Shown: positions 43,561-52,142, counted from the stretch's first letter. The stretch is 61,711 nt of DNA from an uncultured Oscillibacter sp. (GCA_910588005.1 CAJUQM010000012.1:1-61711); one strand, 5' to 3'. A program made the numbers and translations. The notes: generated by a model not told the origin, from the letters alone.

Positions 43561-45155
43561 TTGCCGGCACCCCCTTTCATCATGGGTTCCAGGAACGGGT
43601 TAAAGTACCCCGGCGTCTTGCTGACGACGCCGTCCAGGCCCTTGCCGCCGTCGCGGGGGCGCTTGATGTCGGCAAAGATGCCCCGTTCCAGAGTCTCAAA
43701 GATTCCCAGCTGTTCGATCTGGCCCAACAGGTCCGTGGCCTTTTTCAGAACCTCGTTGGCACGGGTCTGCATGATGCCGCCGTCCTTGAACACGATCTCA
43801 CCGCCCAGATCCTGCATGGTGCGGAAGATGTACTGGGCGTTCTGGATGGCCAGGAACCGGTCGGACAGGAAGGGGGTGTGGATGGCCTCGGTCATCATGC
43901 CCAGCAGGTGGATCTTCTGGCCGGTGAGGATGGTCACCATGTTGAACAGGGCATCCTGCACGTGGCCGCGGAACACGTTGCCGGTCATGAACTTGGTGGG
44001 GGGCATGTATTTCAGCGGCGCGTTGGGGAAGATCTCCCGGGCCATTTCGGCCTGCGCCAGCTCATACAAAAAGCCGTTTTCCACATCGGGGTCGATCTCA
44101 AAGGCGTGGCCCAGACCCATCTGCTCCTCGGGCAGGCCGGCTTTCAGGGCGAAGGCCTCGTTGAGGAACTGGGAGGCCAGCACCGTGTGGGCCTCCTCCA
44201 CCGCGTCGGCAGTGGTGAGGTAGTTGTCCTCGCCAGTGTTGATGACCACGCCGGCATATGCGTTGATCGCCCGGGAGAAGGACTGATCCACCAGGGTGCG
44301 CTGCATGTTGATGTCCCGGAAGAGGATGCCGTAGAGGGCGTCGTTGAGCATCACGTCCAGGCCTTCAAAAGCGCCCATGGCGGCGATCTCGGGCATGCAC
44401 AGTCCGGAGCAGTAGTTGCACACCCGGATATAGCGGCCCAGCTCCTCGCCCACCTTGTCCATGGCCTCCCGCATGAGGCGGAAGTTCTCCTGGGTGGCGT
44501 AGGTGCCGCCGAAACCCTCGGTAGTGGCGCCGTAGGGCACATAGTCCAGCAGGGACTGGCCGGTGGTGCGGATGACGGCGATAACGTCGGCGCCCTGGCG
44601 GGCGGCGGCGGTGGCCTGGACAATGTCCTCATAGATATTGCCGGTGGCCACAATCAGGTAGATCCAGGGGCCGTCCTTCTCGCCGCCGTGGGCGGCGATG
44701 AAGTCCTCCCGGCGCTTGCGGCGGGTGCGGATCTTCTCCAGGCTTGCCTCCACGATGGGAGCAAGAGCCGCGCGGATGTCCGCCTCGGCGTGGGCGGGCA
44801 GGGCTGTCAGATCCAGCGTGCCGGCGGCGACCTCCTCAGCCAGGGACTGAGGGTCCCTGCCGGTCTCTACCATGGCATTGCCCAGCCAGAAGGCGGCACC
44901 TTGAGACAGGGCGCCCTTTTCCATCAGGTGGTCCACTACCACGCTGGGCAGGGGGACGCCCAGGCTGTTTTCGCCGGTGACATCCAAGGCCTCTCCGCCG
45001 CTGACGCCGTCGATTCCCAGCAGGCGGCAGATGGTGCGCTCCACGGCCACGGTGGTGTACCCGTCGATAAACCGTTGGGTTTCGTCGGCAACCTGGGCGG
45101 CGTGGGCGCGGGCCTGTTCAACCAGTTTAAAATCAAGGTTCAGTTTGGATTCCAA
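43557..45155 (-). CDS. kamD: Lysine 5,6-aminomutase alpha subunit
   Basis: 532 residues, the normal length. The start ESKLNLDFKLVEQARAHAAQV and the TTVAVERTICRLLGIDG region match the family from the first residue, so the TTG at 45155 is the likely start despite a weak ribosome site. The TIM-barrel region has GATTEGFGGTYATQENFR and YCSGLCMPEIAAMGAFEGLDVMLNDALYGILFRDINM. With KamE it converts beta-lysine to 3,5-diaminohexanoate and depends on adenosylcobalamin and PLP. Confidence 0.96.
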   Translation of the reverse strand: MESKLNLDFKLVEQARAHAAQVADETQRFIDGYTTVAVERTICRLLGIDGVSGGEALDVTGENSLGVPLPSVVVDHLMEKGALSQGAAFWLGNAMVETGRDPQSLAEEVAAGTLDLTALPAHAEADIRAALAPIVEASLEKIRTRRKRREDFIAAHGGEKDGPWIYLIVATGNIYEDIVQATAAARQGADVIAVIRTTGQSLLDYVPYGATTEGFGGTYATQENFRLMREAMDKVGEELGRYIRVCNYCSGLCMPEIAAMGAFEGLDVMLNDALYGILFRDINMQRTLVDQSFSRAINAYAGVVINTGEDNYLTTADAVEEAHTVLASQFLNEAFALKAGLPEEQMGLGHAFEIDPDVENGFLYELAQAEMAREIFPNAPLKYMPPTKFMTGNVFRGHVQDALFNMVTILTGQKIHLLGMMTEAIHTPFLSDRFLAIQNAQYIFRTMQDLGGEIVFKDGGIMQTRANEVLKKATDLLGQIEQLGIFETLERGIFADIKRPRDGGKGLDGVVSKTPGYFNPFLEPMMKGGAGK

Positions 45156-45206
45156 ATACGCTCACATCCAATCATCTGTTTATTGGGGTATGCGTACCGG
45201 GCTTCG

Positions 45207-45236
45207 CCCGCGGACCCGCTCAGGCGGGTCCGCGGG
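45207..45236. repeat. Intercistronic hairpin between kamA and kamD
   Basis: Perfect 13-bp GC stem (45207-45219 with 45224-45236) with a 4-base loop, 17 bases after the kamA stop. No T-run follows on the - strand, so it is more likely an RNA-protecting or expression-tuning stem than a full terminator. Confidence 0.7.
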
Positions 45237-45252
45237 TTGGCCGGCAGAGGAT

Positions 45253-46518
45253 TTATTCGTGGTGGGAACGCTTGTGGCGCTCCAGATTCGCGGGTTCCAT
45301 GGAGAGGACCTGGCCGCGCTCCAGGCCGGCGACGCCCATGAGTTCCACCTTGCGCTTGCCCTCGCGCTCAGCTTTGCAGTACTCGCACTGGCAGGTCTCC
45401 TCGTAGTGATCGGGTTCGGTATAGGTGGTGATGACGCCCTCGTAGTTGCGGAGGACGACCTTGTGAGGCGTCTGAGAGATGACGTACTGGGGCATGACGG
45501 GGGTCTTGCCGCCACCGCCGGGGGCGTCCACCACGAAGGTGGGCACACAGAAGCCGGACGTGTGGCCCCGCAGAGCTTCGATGATCTCGATGCCCTTGCT
45601 GACGGGGGTGCGGAAGTGCTCCAGGCCCATGGACAGATCGCACTGGTAGATGTAGTAGGGACGGACCCGGATCTTTACCAGCTCGTTGACCAGCTTTTTC
45701 ATGGTGTGAACGCAGTCGTTCACGCCGGCCAACAGCACACTCTGGTTGCCCAGGGGGATGCCGGCGTCAGCCAGCATCTGGCAGGCCTTGGCGGACTCGG
45801 GAGTGATCTCGTTGGGGTGGTTGAAGTGGGTGTTCAGCCAGATGGGGTGATATTTTTTCAGCATATTGCACAGCTCGGGGGTGATGCGCTGGGGGCAGAC
45901 CACCGGCGTGCGGGAGCCGATGCGGACGATCTCCACGTGGGGGATCTCCCGGAGCTTGGCAATGATGTACTCCAGCCGCTCGTCGGAGCAGAGCAGGGCG
46001 TCGCCGCCGGAGAGGAGCACGTCGCGGATGACGGGTGTCTTGCGGATGTACTCAATGGCCTGATCGACCTGATCCACGGGCAGGCCCGCGTCCTTCTGAC
46101 CGGCAAAGCGCCGGCGGGTGCAGTGACGGCAGTACATGGAGCACTGGTCGGTGATCAGCAGCAGGCAGCGGTCCGGATAGCGGTGGGTAAGGCCCGGGGC
46201 AGGGGAGTCCTCATCCTCGTGGAGGGGGTCCAGCAGGTCGGAAGCGGCCTGATGCAGCTCGGACCCGGTGGGGACGGCCTGCTTGCGGACGGGATCATGG
46301 GGGTCGTCGGGGTCGATCAGAGAGAGATAGTAGGGGGTGATGGCCATGCGCAGCGTGCCCAGGCAGGCCTTAACGCCCTCCTCCTCCTCGGGAGTCAGGG
46401 AGACGTATTTTTTCAGGTCCTCCAAGGTCTCAACGCGATTTTTAATCTGCCATCTCCAGTCGTTCCACTCGGCGTCGGTGACGTGGGGGAACAGCTCTGC
46501 GCGGCGGGAAACTTTCAT
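45253..46518 (-). CDS. kamA: L-lysine 2,3-aminomutase
   Basis: 421-residue radical-SAM PLP enzyme that makes beta-lysine from lysine. The iron-sulphur motif is Cys126-Cys130-Cys133 (CSMYCRHC), followed by RRFAG. The PLP lysine lies in DAPGGGGKTP near residue 338. The C-terminal tail contains CQCEYCKAEREGKRKVEL, the zinc-binding tail of this family. GGAGGTAACCC precedes the ATG. It stands between kdd and kamD. Confidence 0.96.
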   Translation of the reverse strand: MKVSRRAELFPHVTDAEWNDWRWQIKNRVETLEDLKKYVSLTPEEEEGVKACLGTLRMAITPYYLSLIDPDDPHDPVRKQAVPTGSELHQAASDLLDPLHEDEDSPAPGLTHRYPDRCLLLITDQCSMYCRHCTRRRFAGQKDAGLPVDQVDQAIEYIRKTPVIRDVLLSGGDALLCSDERLEYIIAKLREIPHVEIVRIGSRTPVVCPQRITPELCNMLKKYHPIWLNTHFNHPNEITPESAKACQMLADAGIPLGNQSVLLAGVNDCVHTMKKLVNELVKIRVRPYYIYQCDLSMGLEHFRTPVSKGIEIIEALRGHTSGFCVPTFVVDAPGGGGKTPVMPQYVISQTPHKVVLRNYEGVITTYTEPDHYEETCQCEYCKAEREGKRKVELMGVAGLERGQVLSMEPANLERHKRSHHE

Positions 46519-46562
46519 GATGGGTTACCTCCACTTTTATTTTCGCGGGACGGCCCGCGTCC

Positions 46563-46575
46563 GGGGGGGGGGGGG
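46563..46575. repeat. Homopolymeric G13 tract between kdd and kamA
   Basis: Thirteen consecutive G on the + strand (C13 in the transcript), just after the kdd stop and 44 bases before the kamA start. Such tracts are prone to slippage and to sequencing error. Confidence 0.9.
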
Positions 46576-46581
46576 AGAGGA

Positions 46582-47625
46582 TCAGACGTACTTCTCCTCA
46601 AACAGCTTGCGGAGCTTGGCGTTCTCGCGGATGACGCCCAGGGTGATCTCGGCGTGGTCCTTGGTATAGCCGTTGCCCACGATCATGGTGACGTCCTTGC
46701 CGATGCCCTCGGCGCCCAGGGCGGCCTTGGTGAAGGAGGTGGCCATGGAGAAGAAGTACACCAGGCCGTCGTCACGGACAGGGAGGATGGCGGACATCTC
46801 GCAGCTTTCGATATTGACGCAGCAGATGGAGATGTCGTACTCCTTGCCGTCGTTGGCGGCCAGGGCGGCCTCCATCACGTCCACGGGGCGGGTGCAGTCG
46901 GCCACGACGATGTCGGTGTAGACGCCCAGTTCTTTCAGGTCGGCCACCTGCTTGGGGTTGCGGACGACGCCGATGACCTTGCCGTTGGGACCGACCTTCT
47001 TCATGGCCTCATAGCCGCACAGAACGCCGGACTTGCCGTTGGCGCCCAGGATCAGGACGCTGTCGCCCTCCTTGGGGAGCTTGCGGGCCTGGGCGGGAGC
47101 GCCGGCCACGTCCAGAGCGGCCAGGGCCAGAGGCTCGGGCATATCCTCGGGCATCTTGGCGTAGATGCCGCTCTCAAACAGGATGGCCTGGGCGTCCACA
47201 TCCACGCGGTCGATCTCCTTGTGGATGGCCTTGATCTTGTTGATCTTCAGGGGGGTCAGGGACAGGGAGACCAGAGAGACGATCTTGTCGCCCTCTTTCA
47301 GGTCGATCTTGCCCTTCAGGTCGTCGCCGATCTTGGCCACGTTGCCCATGAACATGCCGCCGGAGCCGGTGACGGGATTCTGCTGCTTGCCGCGCTCGGC
47401 CACGATGCCCATGATCATCTCGCCGATCTTGGTCTCGTCGCCGCCGCAGGCGTCGGAGATCTGGGTGAAGGAGGCGGAGTCAATGTTCAGGGCGGTGACA
47501 TTGCACAGGATCTCGTTGGAGTAGATCTCGTCCATGTTGTTGTCGATCTTCTGAGCGGCCTGTGTCAAAACACCCTTGGGTTCGATGACGCGGTGAGTTC
47601 CGTACTTGTTGCCTTTCTTCTGCAT
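46582..47625 (-). CDS. kdd: L-erythro-3,5-diaminohexanoate dehydrogenase
   Basis: 347 residues from the ATG at 47625 (GGAGGAACACTATC ahead; upstream codons in frame are non-coding). It oxidatively deaminates 3,5-diaminohexanoate to 3-keto-5-aminohexanoate with NAD+. The nicotinamide-binding segment is SVLILGANGKSGVLCGYEAMKKVGPNGKVIGV. N-terminal KKGNKYGTHRVIEPKGVLTQAAQ is conserved in Kdd. Its neighbours on both sides are the preceding and following pathway enzymes. Confidence 0.95.
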   Translation of the reverse strand: MQKKGNKYGTHRVIEPKGVLTQAAQKIDNNMDEIYSNEILCNVTALNIDSASFTQISDACGGDETKIGEMIMGIVAERGKQQNPVTGSGGMFMGNVAKIGDDLKGKIDLKEGDKIVSLVSLSLTPLKINKIKAIHKEIDRVDVDAQAILFESGIYAKMPEDMPEPLALAALDVAGAPAQARKLPKEGDSVLILGANGKSGVLCGYEAMKKVGPNGKVIGVVRNPKQVADLKELGVYTDIVVADCTRPVDVMEAALAANDGKEYDISICCVNIESCEMSAILPVRDDGLVYFFSMATSFTKAALGAEGIGKDVTMIVGNGYTKDHAEITLGVIRENAKLRKLFEEKYV

Positions 47626-47722
47626 GATAGTGTTCCTCCTCAAAAAATTTTGTATGGTGAGATTTGTGGTGTAAACAAAATGATGAAATGGAATGGGTGG
47701 ACCGCGGCGAGACGCCGCATTC

Positions 47723-48544
47723 TCACTTGGCCAGAGACAGGATCTTCCGGGCCTCGTCGGGTGTGGCGACCTCACGGCCCAGGAGCTTTGCCAAAGCTAC
47801 GACCTTGGCCACCAGCTCGCCGTTGGAGGCGGCCTTGTGACCCCGCTCTAAGTAGATATTGTCCTCAAAGCCCACGCGGACGTTGCCGCCCATGACGATG
47901 CCGGCGGCGGCCATGGGCCATGCGCCCCGTCCCACGCCGGTGACGGTCCAGGTGGACCCGGCGGGGATCTGCTTGACCAGATAGTCCAGGTTGCCCACAG
48001 TGGCGGGGGTGCAGCCGTTGACGCCCAGCACAAAGTTGAACTGCATGGGGGCGGCGGGAACCAGGCCCTTCTGGGCCATGTTCAGGATGGTATCCAGATG
48101 GCCGATCTCAAAGCACTCGTACTCAGGCTTGATGTTGTTCTCCAGCATCCGCTTGCCGAAGGCCCGCATAGTGGGCATGTCGTTGACGAAGATATCGTCG
48201 CTGAAGTTGCAGGTTCCGCAGTCCAAAGTGGCCATCTCGGGGAACAGCTCCGTGGGCTGCAGGCGCTCCTCCGGAGTCATGCCGGTGGCGCCGCCGGTGG
48301 AGGGGATGAGAATGACGCCGGGGCAGGCCTCTCTGATGGCGTCCAAAACCACACGGAAGCGCTCCCGGTCCTGAGTCGGCGTTCCGTCGTCCCAACGGAC
48401 ATGGACATGGATCACGGCGGCACCGGCCTCAAAGGCGCTCTTGGCCTCCCGCACCATCTCCTCAACAGTGTAGGGGACGGCGGGATTGTGCTCTTTGGTA
48501 ACCTCGGCTCCGCAAATGGCTGCTGTGATGATGAGTTTTTCCAT
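47723..48544 (-). CDS. kce: 3-keto-5-aminohexanoate cleavage enzyme
   Basis: 273-residue zinc-dependent BKACE-family enzyme that splits 3-keto-5-aminohexanoate with acetyl-CoA to 3-aminobutyryl-CoA and acetoacetate. Zinc ligands His46 and His48 lie in IHVHVRWDDG and the Glu ligand is in VRVGFEDN (Glu227). The family marker CGTCNF is present. First gene of the five-gene operon (kce-kdd-kamA-kamD-kamE); AGTGGAGG precedes the ATG and a lysine riboswitch lies upstream. Confidence 0.95.
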   Translation of the reverse strand: MEKLIITAAICGAEVTKEHNPAVPYTVEEMVREAKSAFEAGAAVIHVHVRWDDGTPTQDRERFRVVLDAIREACPGVILIPSTGGATGMTPEERLQPTELFPEMATLDCGTCNFSDDIFVNDMPTMRAFGKRMLENNIKPEYECFEIGHLDTILNMAQKGLVPAAPMQFNFVLGVNGCTPATVGNLDYLVKQIPAGSTWTVTGVGRGAWPMAAAGIVMGGNVRVGFEDNIYLERGHKAASNGELVAKVVALAKLLGREVATPDEARKILSLAK

Positions 48545-48558
48545 TTCGTACCTCCACT

Positions 48559-48620
48559 AAAAAGACTTGGAGCGCTATCCTACTCCGCATACCTGCGTAC
48601 GCGGAGTAGGATAGCGCTCC
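48559..48620 (-). terminator. Terminator-like hairpin of the lysine riboswitch
   Basis: Perfect 20-bp inverted repeat (48620-48601 with 48588-48569 read on the - strand) with a 12-base loop. A T5 tract (48563-48559) follows 5 bases after the stem. It lies between the lysine aptamer and the kce ribosome site, so it is the probable expression platform. The small offset of the T run may reduce termination. Confidence 0.8.
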
Positions 48621-48635
48621 ATAAACATAAGGGGG

Positions 48636-48693
48636 GCTATTTACACCCGACAGGAACGCCACATACCGACCGCTCTGCGCAGGCGTAAATAGC
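48636..48693 (-). promoter_or_regulatory. Alternative stem competing with aptamer helix P1
   Basis: Twelve base pairs on the - strand (48693-48682 with 48647-48636), one of them G-U, loop of 34 bases. The 5' arm contains the 3' strand of P1 of the lysine aptamer, so this stem and P1 cannot form together. The G-U appears as a mismatch on the other strand, which supports the - orientation. Confidence 0.65.
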
Positions 48694-48855
48694 ACTCCAT
48701 GCTTTCCATGACAAACCGCACGCGCTGAGCGTACAGGTCCAAGAGGGGGATGGCAATTTACGCCCTCTTTCGGCGGAACGGACATTCACAGTCCCCCTTG
48801 GATTTGCCTGTCCTTTACATGGGCCTGCTACCTTGCGTTCCGCGCCTCTATCCAC
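48685..48855 (-). ncRNA. Lysine riboswitch aptamer upstream of the lysine-fermentation operon
   Basis: Read on the - strand the L-box features occur in order. P1 is GTGGATAG/CTATTTAC (48855-48848 with 48692-48685). AGAGGCGCG follows, then AAGGTAG. A long arm (48801-48793 with 48749-48739) and GCCGAAAG (48774-48767) come next. The closing block TTTGTCATGGAAAGCATGG holds the P5 hairpin (48710-48698), and GGAGTGCTAT ends the aptamer. Length 171 bases is typical. This is recognised by eye against the B. subtilis lysC leader; a covariance search was not possible. Confidence 0.85.
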
Positions 48856-48879
48856 ACTTTATTCACTTTGCCTAAAAAC

Positions 48880-48908
48880 AATATACTCTATCAGACGGGT
48901 TTTGTCAA
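48880..48908 (-). promoter_or_regulatory. Promoter of the lysine riboswitch / kce operon
   Basis: On the - strand TTGACA (48908-48903), 17-base spacer, TATATT (48885-48880), about 18 bases before the aptamer. It makes the kce operon independently transcribed from kamB-kamC. Confidence 0.85.
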
Positions 48909-48979
48909 GTTTTTTCATATGGCGGTTTTGCATGATTTTTCCATCGATTTTTTGGAACCCAAATTTCTGTATTACAGGA

Positions 48980-50479
48980 TTAAAGACCGGCTTGGAATAG
49001 TGCCATCAGAGCCGGTTCCAGGTCCAGAAGACGGCAGACCCGCAGGGCGTCCCTGGGGCAGGGGGCGCCGGGAGGAGCGCTCAGCAGGCGGTAGTCCATC
49101 CGGCGGGCGATGCGGCGGCGGGGGTCCTCTCCCTCGTCGCCTTGGATCTCCCGGACCAGACCCGCCACCTGGTAGTGGGCGCCCGCCACGTCGGAGACGC
49201 CGTCGTAGTGGGTGGTCATCAGAGCCACGCAGTCCAGCGTGCCGAGATAGCGCACCAGCGCCCGGGCCAGAGCGGCCCCCTCCTGGGGATTGGTACCCCG
49301 GGCGAACTCGTCCAGCGCCAGGAAGAAGCGCTTTCCACGGGTGCGCTGGAGCAGCCGGTCCAGCAGATGGACTTCCCGTCCGAAGGAGGAAAGCCCCCCG
49401 GAGCCGGGGCCGGTGTCCGCCAGGATCAGAGCCACCTCGTGGAACAGGGGGAGGGCGGCGGACTCGGCAAAGACGAAGAATCCGCACTGACACAGCAGCA
49501 GGCTCAGCACGGTGGAGCGCAGGGAGACGGTTTTGCCGCCCATATTGGCCCCGGTGATGACGGCGCATCCTGCGGCAAGATTCAGATCCAGCCGGGTAAA
49601 GTCCTCCCCCCGCTGCATGAGTTCCTCGGCCACCTGGGGATGGCGCAGGCCCTGGAGGGAGAGGGCGGCTCCGCCGGAGAGCGTCGGCCGGACGCAGCCA
49701 TAGCGTTTGGCCAGTTTCGCCTTGGCCAGGAATAGGTCCAGGCGGCCCAGGGACTCCATATTGGCCAGAAAATCCGCTTTGCGGTCCATCAGGTGACGGG
49801 TGAGATCCCTTCGGACTTCCAGCTCCAAAAGGTCCTCCTGCACGGTGAGCCGGTGGCGCTGGTCCAGCAGAGCCGCCTTTTCCTCCCCGGCGGCGGCGCG
49901 GATGGACCGCTCCAGAGCGGCCTTCTCCGCCCGCAGGGGGGCGAGACCGGGGTGATAGGTCTCCGACACGGAGAAGGCGGGCAGCCGGCGGCCGTCCGGA
50001 TCCAGCAGATTCAAAGGCCCGTCCATGGGCAGAAAGGCCAGGTCCTGAAAGGGAGGGAGTTTGGCGTAGCTTTGGGTCAGCTGTTCCAGCGTCACCAGGA
50101 AGTGCTTGATCTCAAACAGCTCCACCAGATCAAAGGGATTTTCCGGGTCCCGGTCCAGGGATCCCCGAATGTCGTGGAACAGGGGGAGGCACCGGGTCAC
50201 ACCTCGGAGAAGGGCCGCCGGATCCTTCAAAGCGGACAGATCCGGCCGGGTAACCTCGCCGCAGCAGGGTTCGGTCTCCACAGGAGCGGTCCCCGCCGCG
50301 TTCCACAGCGCCAGCGCCAAGGAAACATTGTCCAGCTCGGTCTCCAGGGCGGCCTCCTGGCCGGGGGCATACCACCGCAGGGACCGGGCGGCGGCGCGGC
50401 CAAAGGGAGACATGGGGGCCAGCCGCTCCAGCACCCACTGGAGACCGGATTCCTCCCGCAGTTCAAGGGTGAGTTCCAT
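48980..50479 (-). CDS. kamC: Lysine 5,6-aminomutase reactivase ATPase (MutS-like)
   Basis: 499 residues. The C-terminal half is a MutS-type ATPase: Walker A TGANMGGKTVSLRSTVLSLL, Walker B FFLALDEFARGTNPQEGAAL, and MTTHYDG. The N-terminal half resembles the MutS lever/core helices, but the mismatch-recognition domain is absent. With KamB it is thought to restore aminomutase after cofactor damage by exchanging the inactive cobalamin. GAAGGAGG precedes the ATG; it lies 3 bases after kamB. Confidence 0.88.
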   Translation of the reverse strand: MELTLELREESGLQWVLERLAPMSPFGRAAARSLRWYAPGQEAALETELDNVSLALALWNAAGTAPVETEPCCGEVTRPDLSALKDPAALLRGVTRCLPLFHDIRGSLDRDPENPFDLVELFEIKHFLVTLEQLTQSYAKLPPFQDLAFLPMDGPLNLLDPDGRRLPAFSVSETYHPGLAPLRAEKAALERSIRAAAGEEKAALLDQRHRLTVQEDLLELEVRRDLTRHLMDRKADFLANMESLGRLDLFLAKAKLAKRYGCVRPTLSGGAALSLQGLRHPQVAEELMQRGEDFTRLDLNLAAGCAVITGANMGGKTVSLRSTVLSLLLCQCGFFVFAESAALPLFHEVALILADTGPGSGGLSSFGREVHLLDRLLQRTRGKRFFLALDEFARGTNPQEGAALARALVRYLGTLDCVALMTTHYDGVSDVAGAHYQVAGLVREIQGDEGEDPRRRIARRMDYRLLSAPPGAPCPRDALRVCRLLDLEPALMALFQAGL

Positions 50480-50482
50480 CTC

Positions 50483-51487
50483 TCAATCCTCCTTCTCGTT
50501 CACATTTACCACCGGCAGCGTCAAAGCCTGCCGGAGAGCGTCTTCAAATGCCTGGGGTTGGAAGTGCCAGCCATAGGCCGACCAGGGGTTGGCTCCCACG
50601 GCGGCGATGGACAGTTCCCGCCGGACAACCAGCTCTCCGCCGGTCCGGCTGAACAGCTCCAGCACGTTCCGTCCCGCCAGGACATGGGTGGCGTCCGCCG
50701 CCGCCAGGGTGATGGGTGCGCCCCGGCGGGCGAGGGTCTTGAGCAGCGGGTCGGTGACGCCGCCGGCGATCCAGAGGACGCACCGCTCCCGGGGAAGCTT
50801 ATTCCAGCGGGGGAGGCCGTTTTCGTCCAGGGGCAGTTCCCATGGCTCTCCCGCAGGACCAAAGAGGGCAAAGCGGTCCTGGCAGCCGTCCAGAGCGGCC
50901 GCGAGACCCGGGGAGGCCGGCCGGCGGCTGGCGAACAGACGGCAGACGTGGGCCGTCTCCGCCACCACCAGATCCATATTCCGGTCCAGAGAGGCGCCGG
51001 TGCACAGCAGGGCGGCGCCCTCTACCCCGGCGCCGGCCAGGGATTTCCGGCCCGCGGCCCCGTCGATGAGAACCCGGTCCGCGCCCAGGGCGGCAAAGCT
51101 GGCGCACAGAGGCTTCAGCTGCCCGGCGGCGGAGGGTCCCGCCAGCTGGATGTACCCGTCGGAAAGGGCGCGGAACACCGCCACCTCCCCAAGGGGGGTC
51201 ATGACTCCGGTAAGAGCCGCCGCCTCCAGCGTAACGTCGCAAAGGCTCATCATGCCCCGGGCAGTAGCAAACAGGTCGCCCCGCTTGATGTATAGATCCG
51301 GCTTCTCCGTTCCCGTCACCAGATCCGTGGCCTCGCCGTCCCTGCCTACGGAGGTCAGGCCCAGGCACTCATCCTCCAGCTCGGCCATCAGGCGGCGCAG
51401 GGCGGTGGTTTTGCCCGCGTTTTTGCACAGGCCGATGGCGGTTACCATCGGCGCGTCCCCCACCAGGGGGGCCAGAATTTTTTTCAA
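50483..51487 (-). CDS. kamB: Lysine 5,6-aminomutase reactivase subunit KamB
   Basis: 334 residues. P-loop GLCKNAGKTTALRRLMAELE near the N-terminus, then DVTLEAAALTGVMTPLGEVAVFRALSDGYIQLAGPS and GADRVLIDGAAGRKSL, a pattern seen in reactivase partners of MutS-like KamC. A TTG start at 51487 follows GGAGGTGCGG. Directly upstream of kamC. No obvious promoter is seen in the 212-base gap above it. Confidence 0.85.
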   Translation of the reverse strand: MKKILAPLVGDAPMVTAIGLCKNAGKTTALRRLMAELEDECLGLTSVGRDGEATDLVTGTEKPDLYIKRGDLFATARGMMSLCDVTLEAAALTGVMTPLGEVAVFRALSDGYIQLAGPSAAGQLKPLCASFAALGADRVLIDGAAGRKSLAGAGVEGAALLCTGASLDRNMDLVVAETAHVCRLFASRRPASPGLAAALDGCQDRFALFGPAGEPWELPLDENGLPRWNKLPRERCVLWIAGGVTDPLLKTLARRGAPITLAAADATHVLAGRNVLELFSRTGGELVVRRELSIAAVGANPWSAYGWHFQPQAFEDALRQALTLPVVNVNEKED

Positions 51488-51574
51488 AGAGCCGCACCTC
51501 CGTTGTCCGCGGGACCACGCCCGCTTTTTATTGTCAGCGAACAGAAAGGAGTAAAGAAGCCTTTGGGCCGGAAG

Positions 51575-51598
51575 CGCCTCCGGCGGCCGCCGGAGGCG
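51575..51598. repeat. Perfect 24-bp GC palindrome
   Basis: The sequence reads identically on both strands over 51575-51598 and can form a strong hairpin. It lies 102 bases after the HxlR stop and 88 bases before kamB (- strand), and may stop the HxlR transcript without a T-run. Confidence 0.6.
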
Positions 51599-51699
51599 GG
51601 CCGTCTCTGGATTTTACCGGAAAGTGAGCATGGGTTTGGCGCACTGGCGGGCCTGCGGTCCGCCATCATGGAAGCGGCCGCCGCTTTTTGGCCTTGCGG

Positions 51700-52047
51700 C
51701 TATACCGCATCCGTTTTTCCGGCGGGGAGGGAATCGTACCACTGGCCCAGGGCGTCCAAGATAGGGATCAGAGACTGACAATGCCGGGCAATCTCGTACT
51801 CCACCCGCACGGGGACCTCCAGATATTCCCTCCGGACCACCAGCCCGTCGGCCTCCAGCTCCCGCAAAGCCCCGGCCAGCACGGTATTGGACACGCCGTC
51901 CAGAGTTCTTTTCAGCTGGTTGTACCGGGTGGGACCGTTGTTGTGAAGGGAACAGAGAATCTGCATCTTCCACTTGCCGCCGATCAGTTTCAGGACCCGG
52001 TTCAGCGGGCACTCCTCCATGCAGGGACAGTTTTCATGGGAAGACAT
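51700..52047 (-). CDS. HxlR-family transcriptional regulator
   Basis: 115 residues. N-terminal Cys cluster CPCMEECPLNRVLKLIGGKWKMQIL (three Cys: residues 7, 9, 13), then the winged helix YNQLKRTLDGVSNTVLAGALRELEADGLVVRREY. HxlR-type regulators usually control a divergent neighbour; here that is LysE. The ATG at 52047 has AAGGAGG upstream; the longer frame starting at 52128 lacks one. The inducer is unknown. Confidence 0.9.
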   Translation of the reverse strand: MSSHENCPCMEECPLNRVLKLIGGKWKMQILCSLHNNGPTRYNQLKRTLDGVSNTVLAGALRELEADGLVVRREYLEVPVRVEYEIARHCQSLIPILDALGQWYDSLPAGKTDAV

Positions 52048-52142
52048 GGTCAGCGCCTCCTTACCAGGTAGCGAATTTCTGCGCTCTTGCGCGGCGGCGA
52101 AATCTGTGCTAAGGTCGTTACAACACACACAGGAGGGATGTT

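Noticed and set aside
44977..47895. 972-codon open frame on the + strand across the kamD, kamA and kdd genes
   Set aside because: It is antisense to strongly identified genes, has no ribosome site and a composition typical of a shadow frame in GC-rich DNA.
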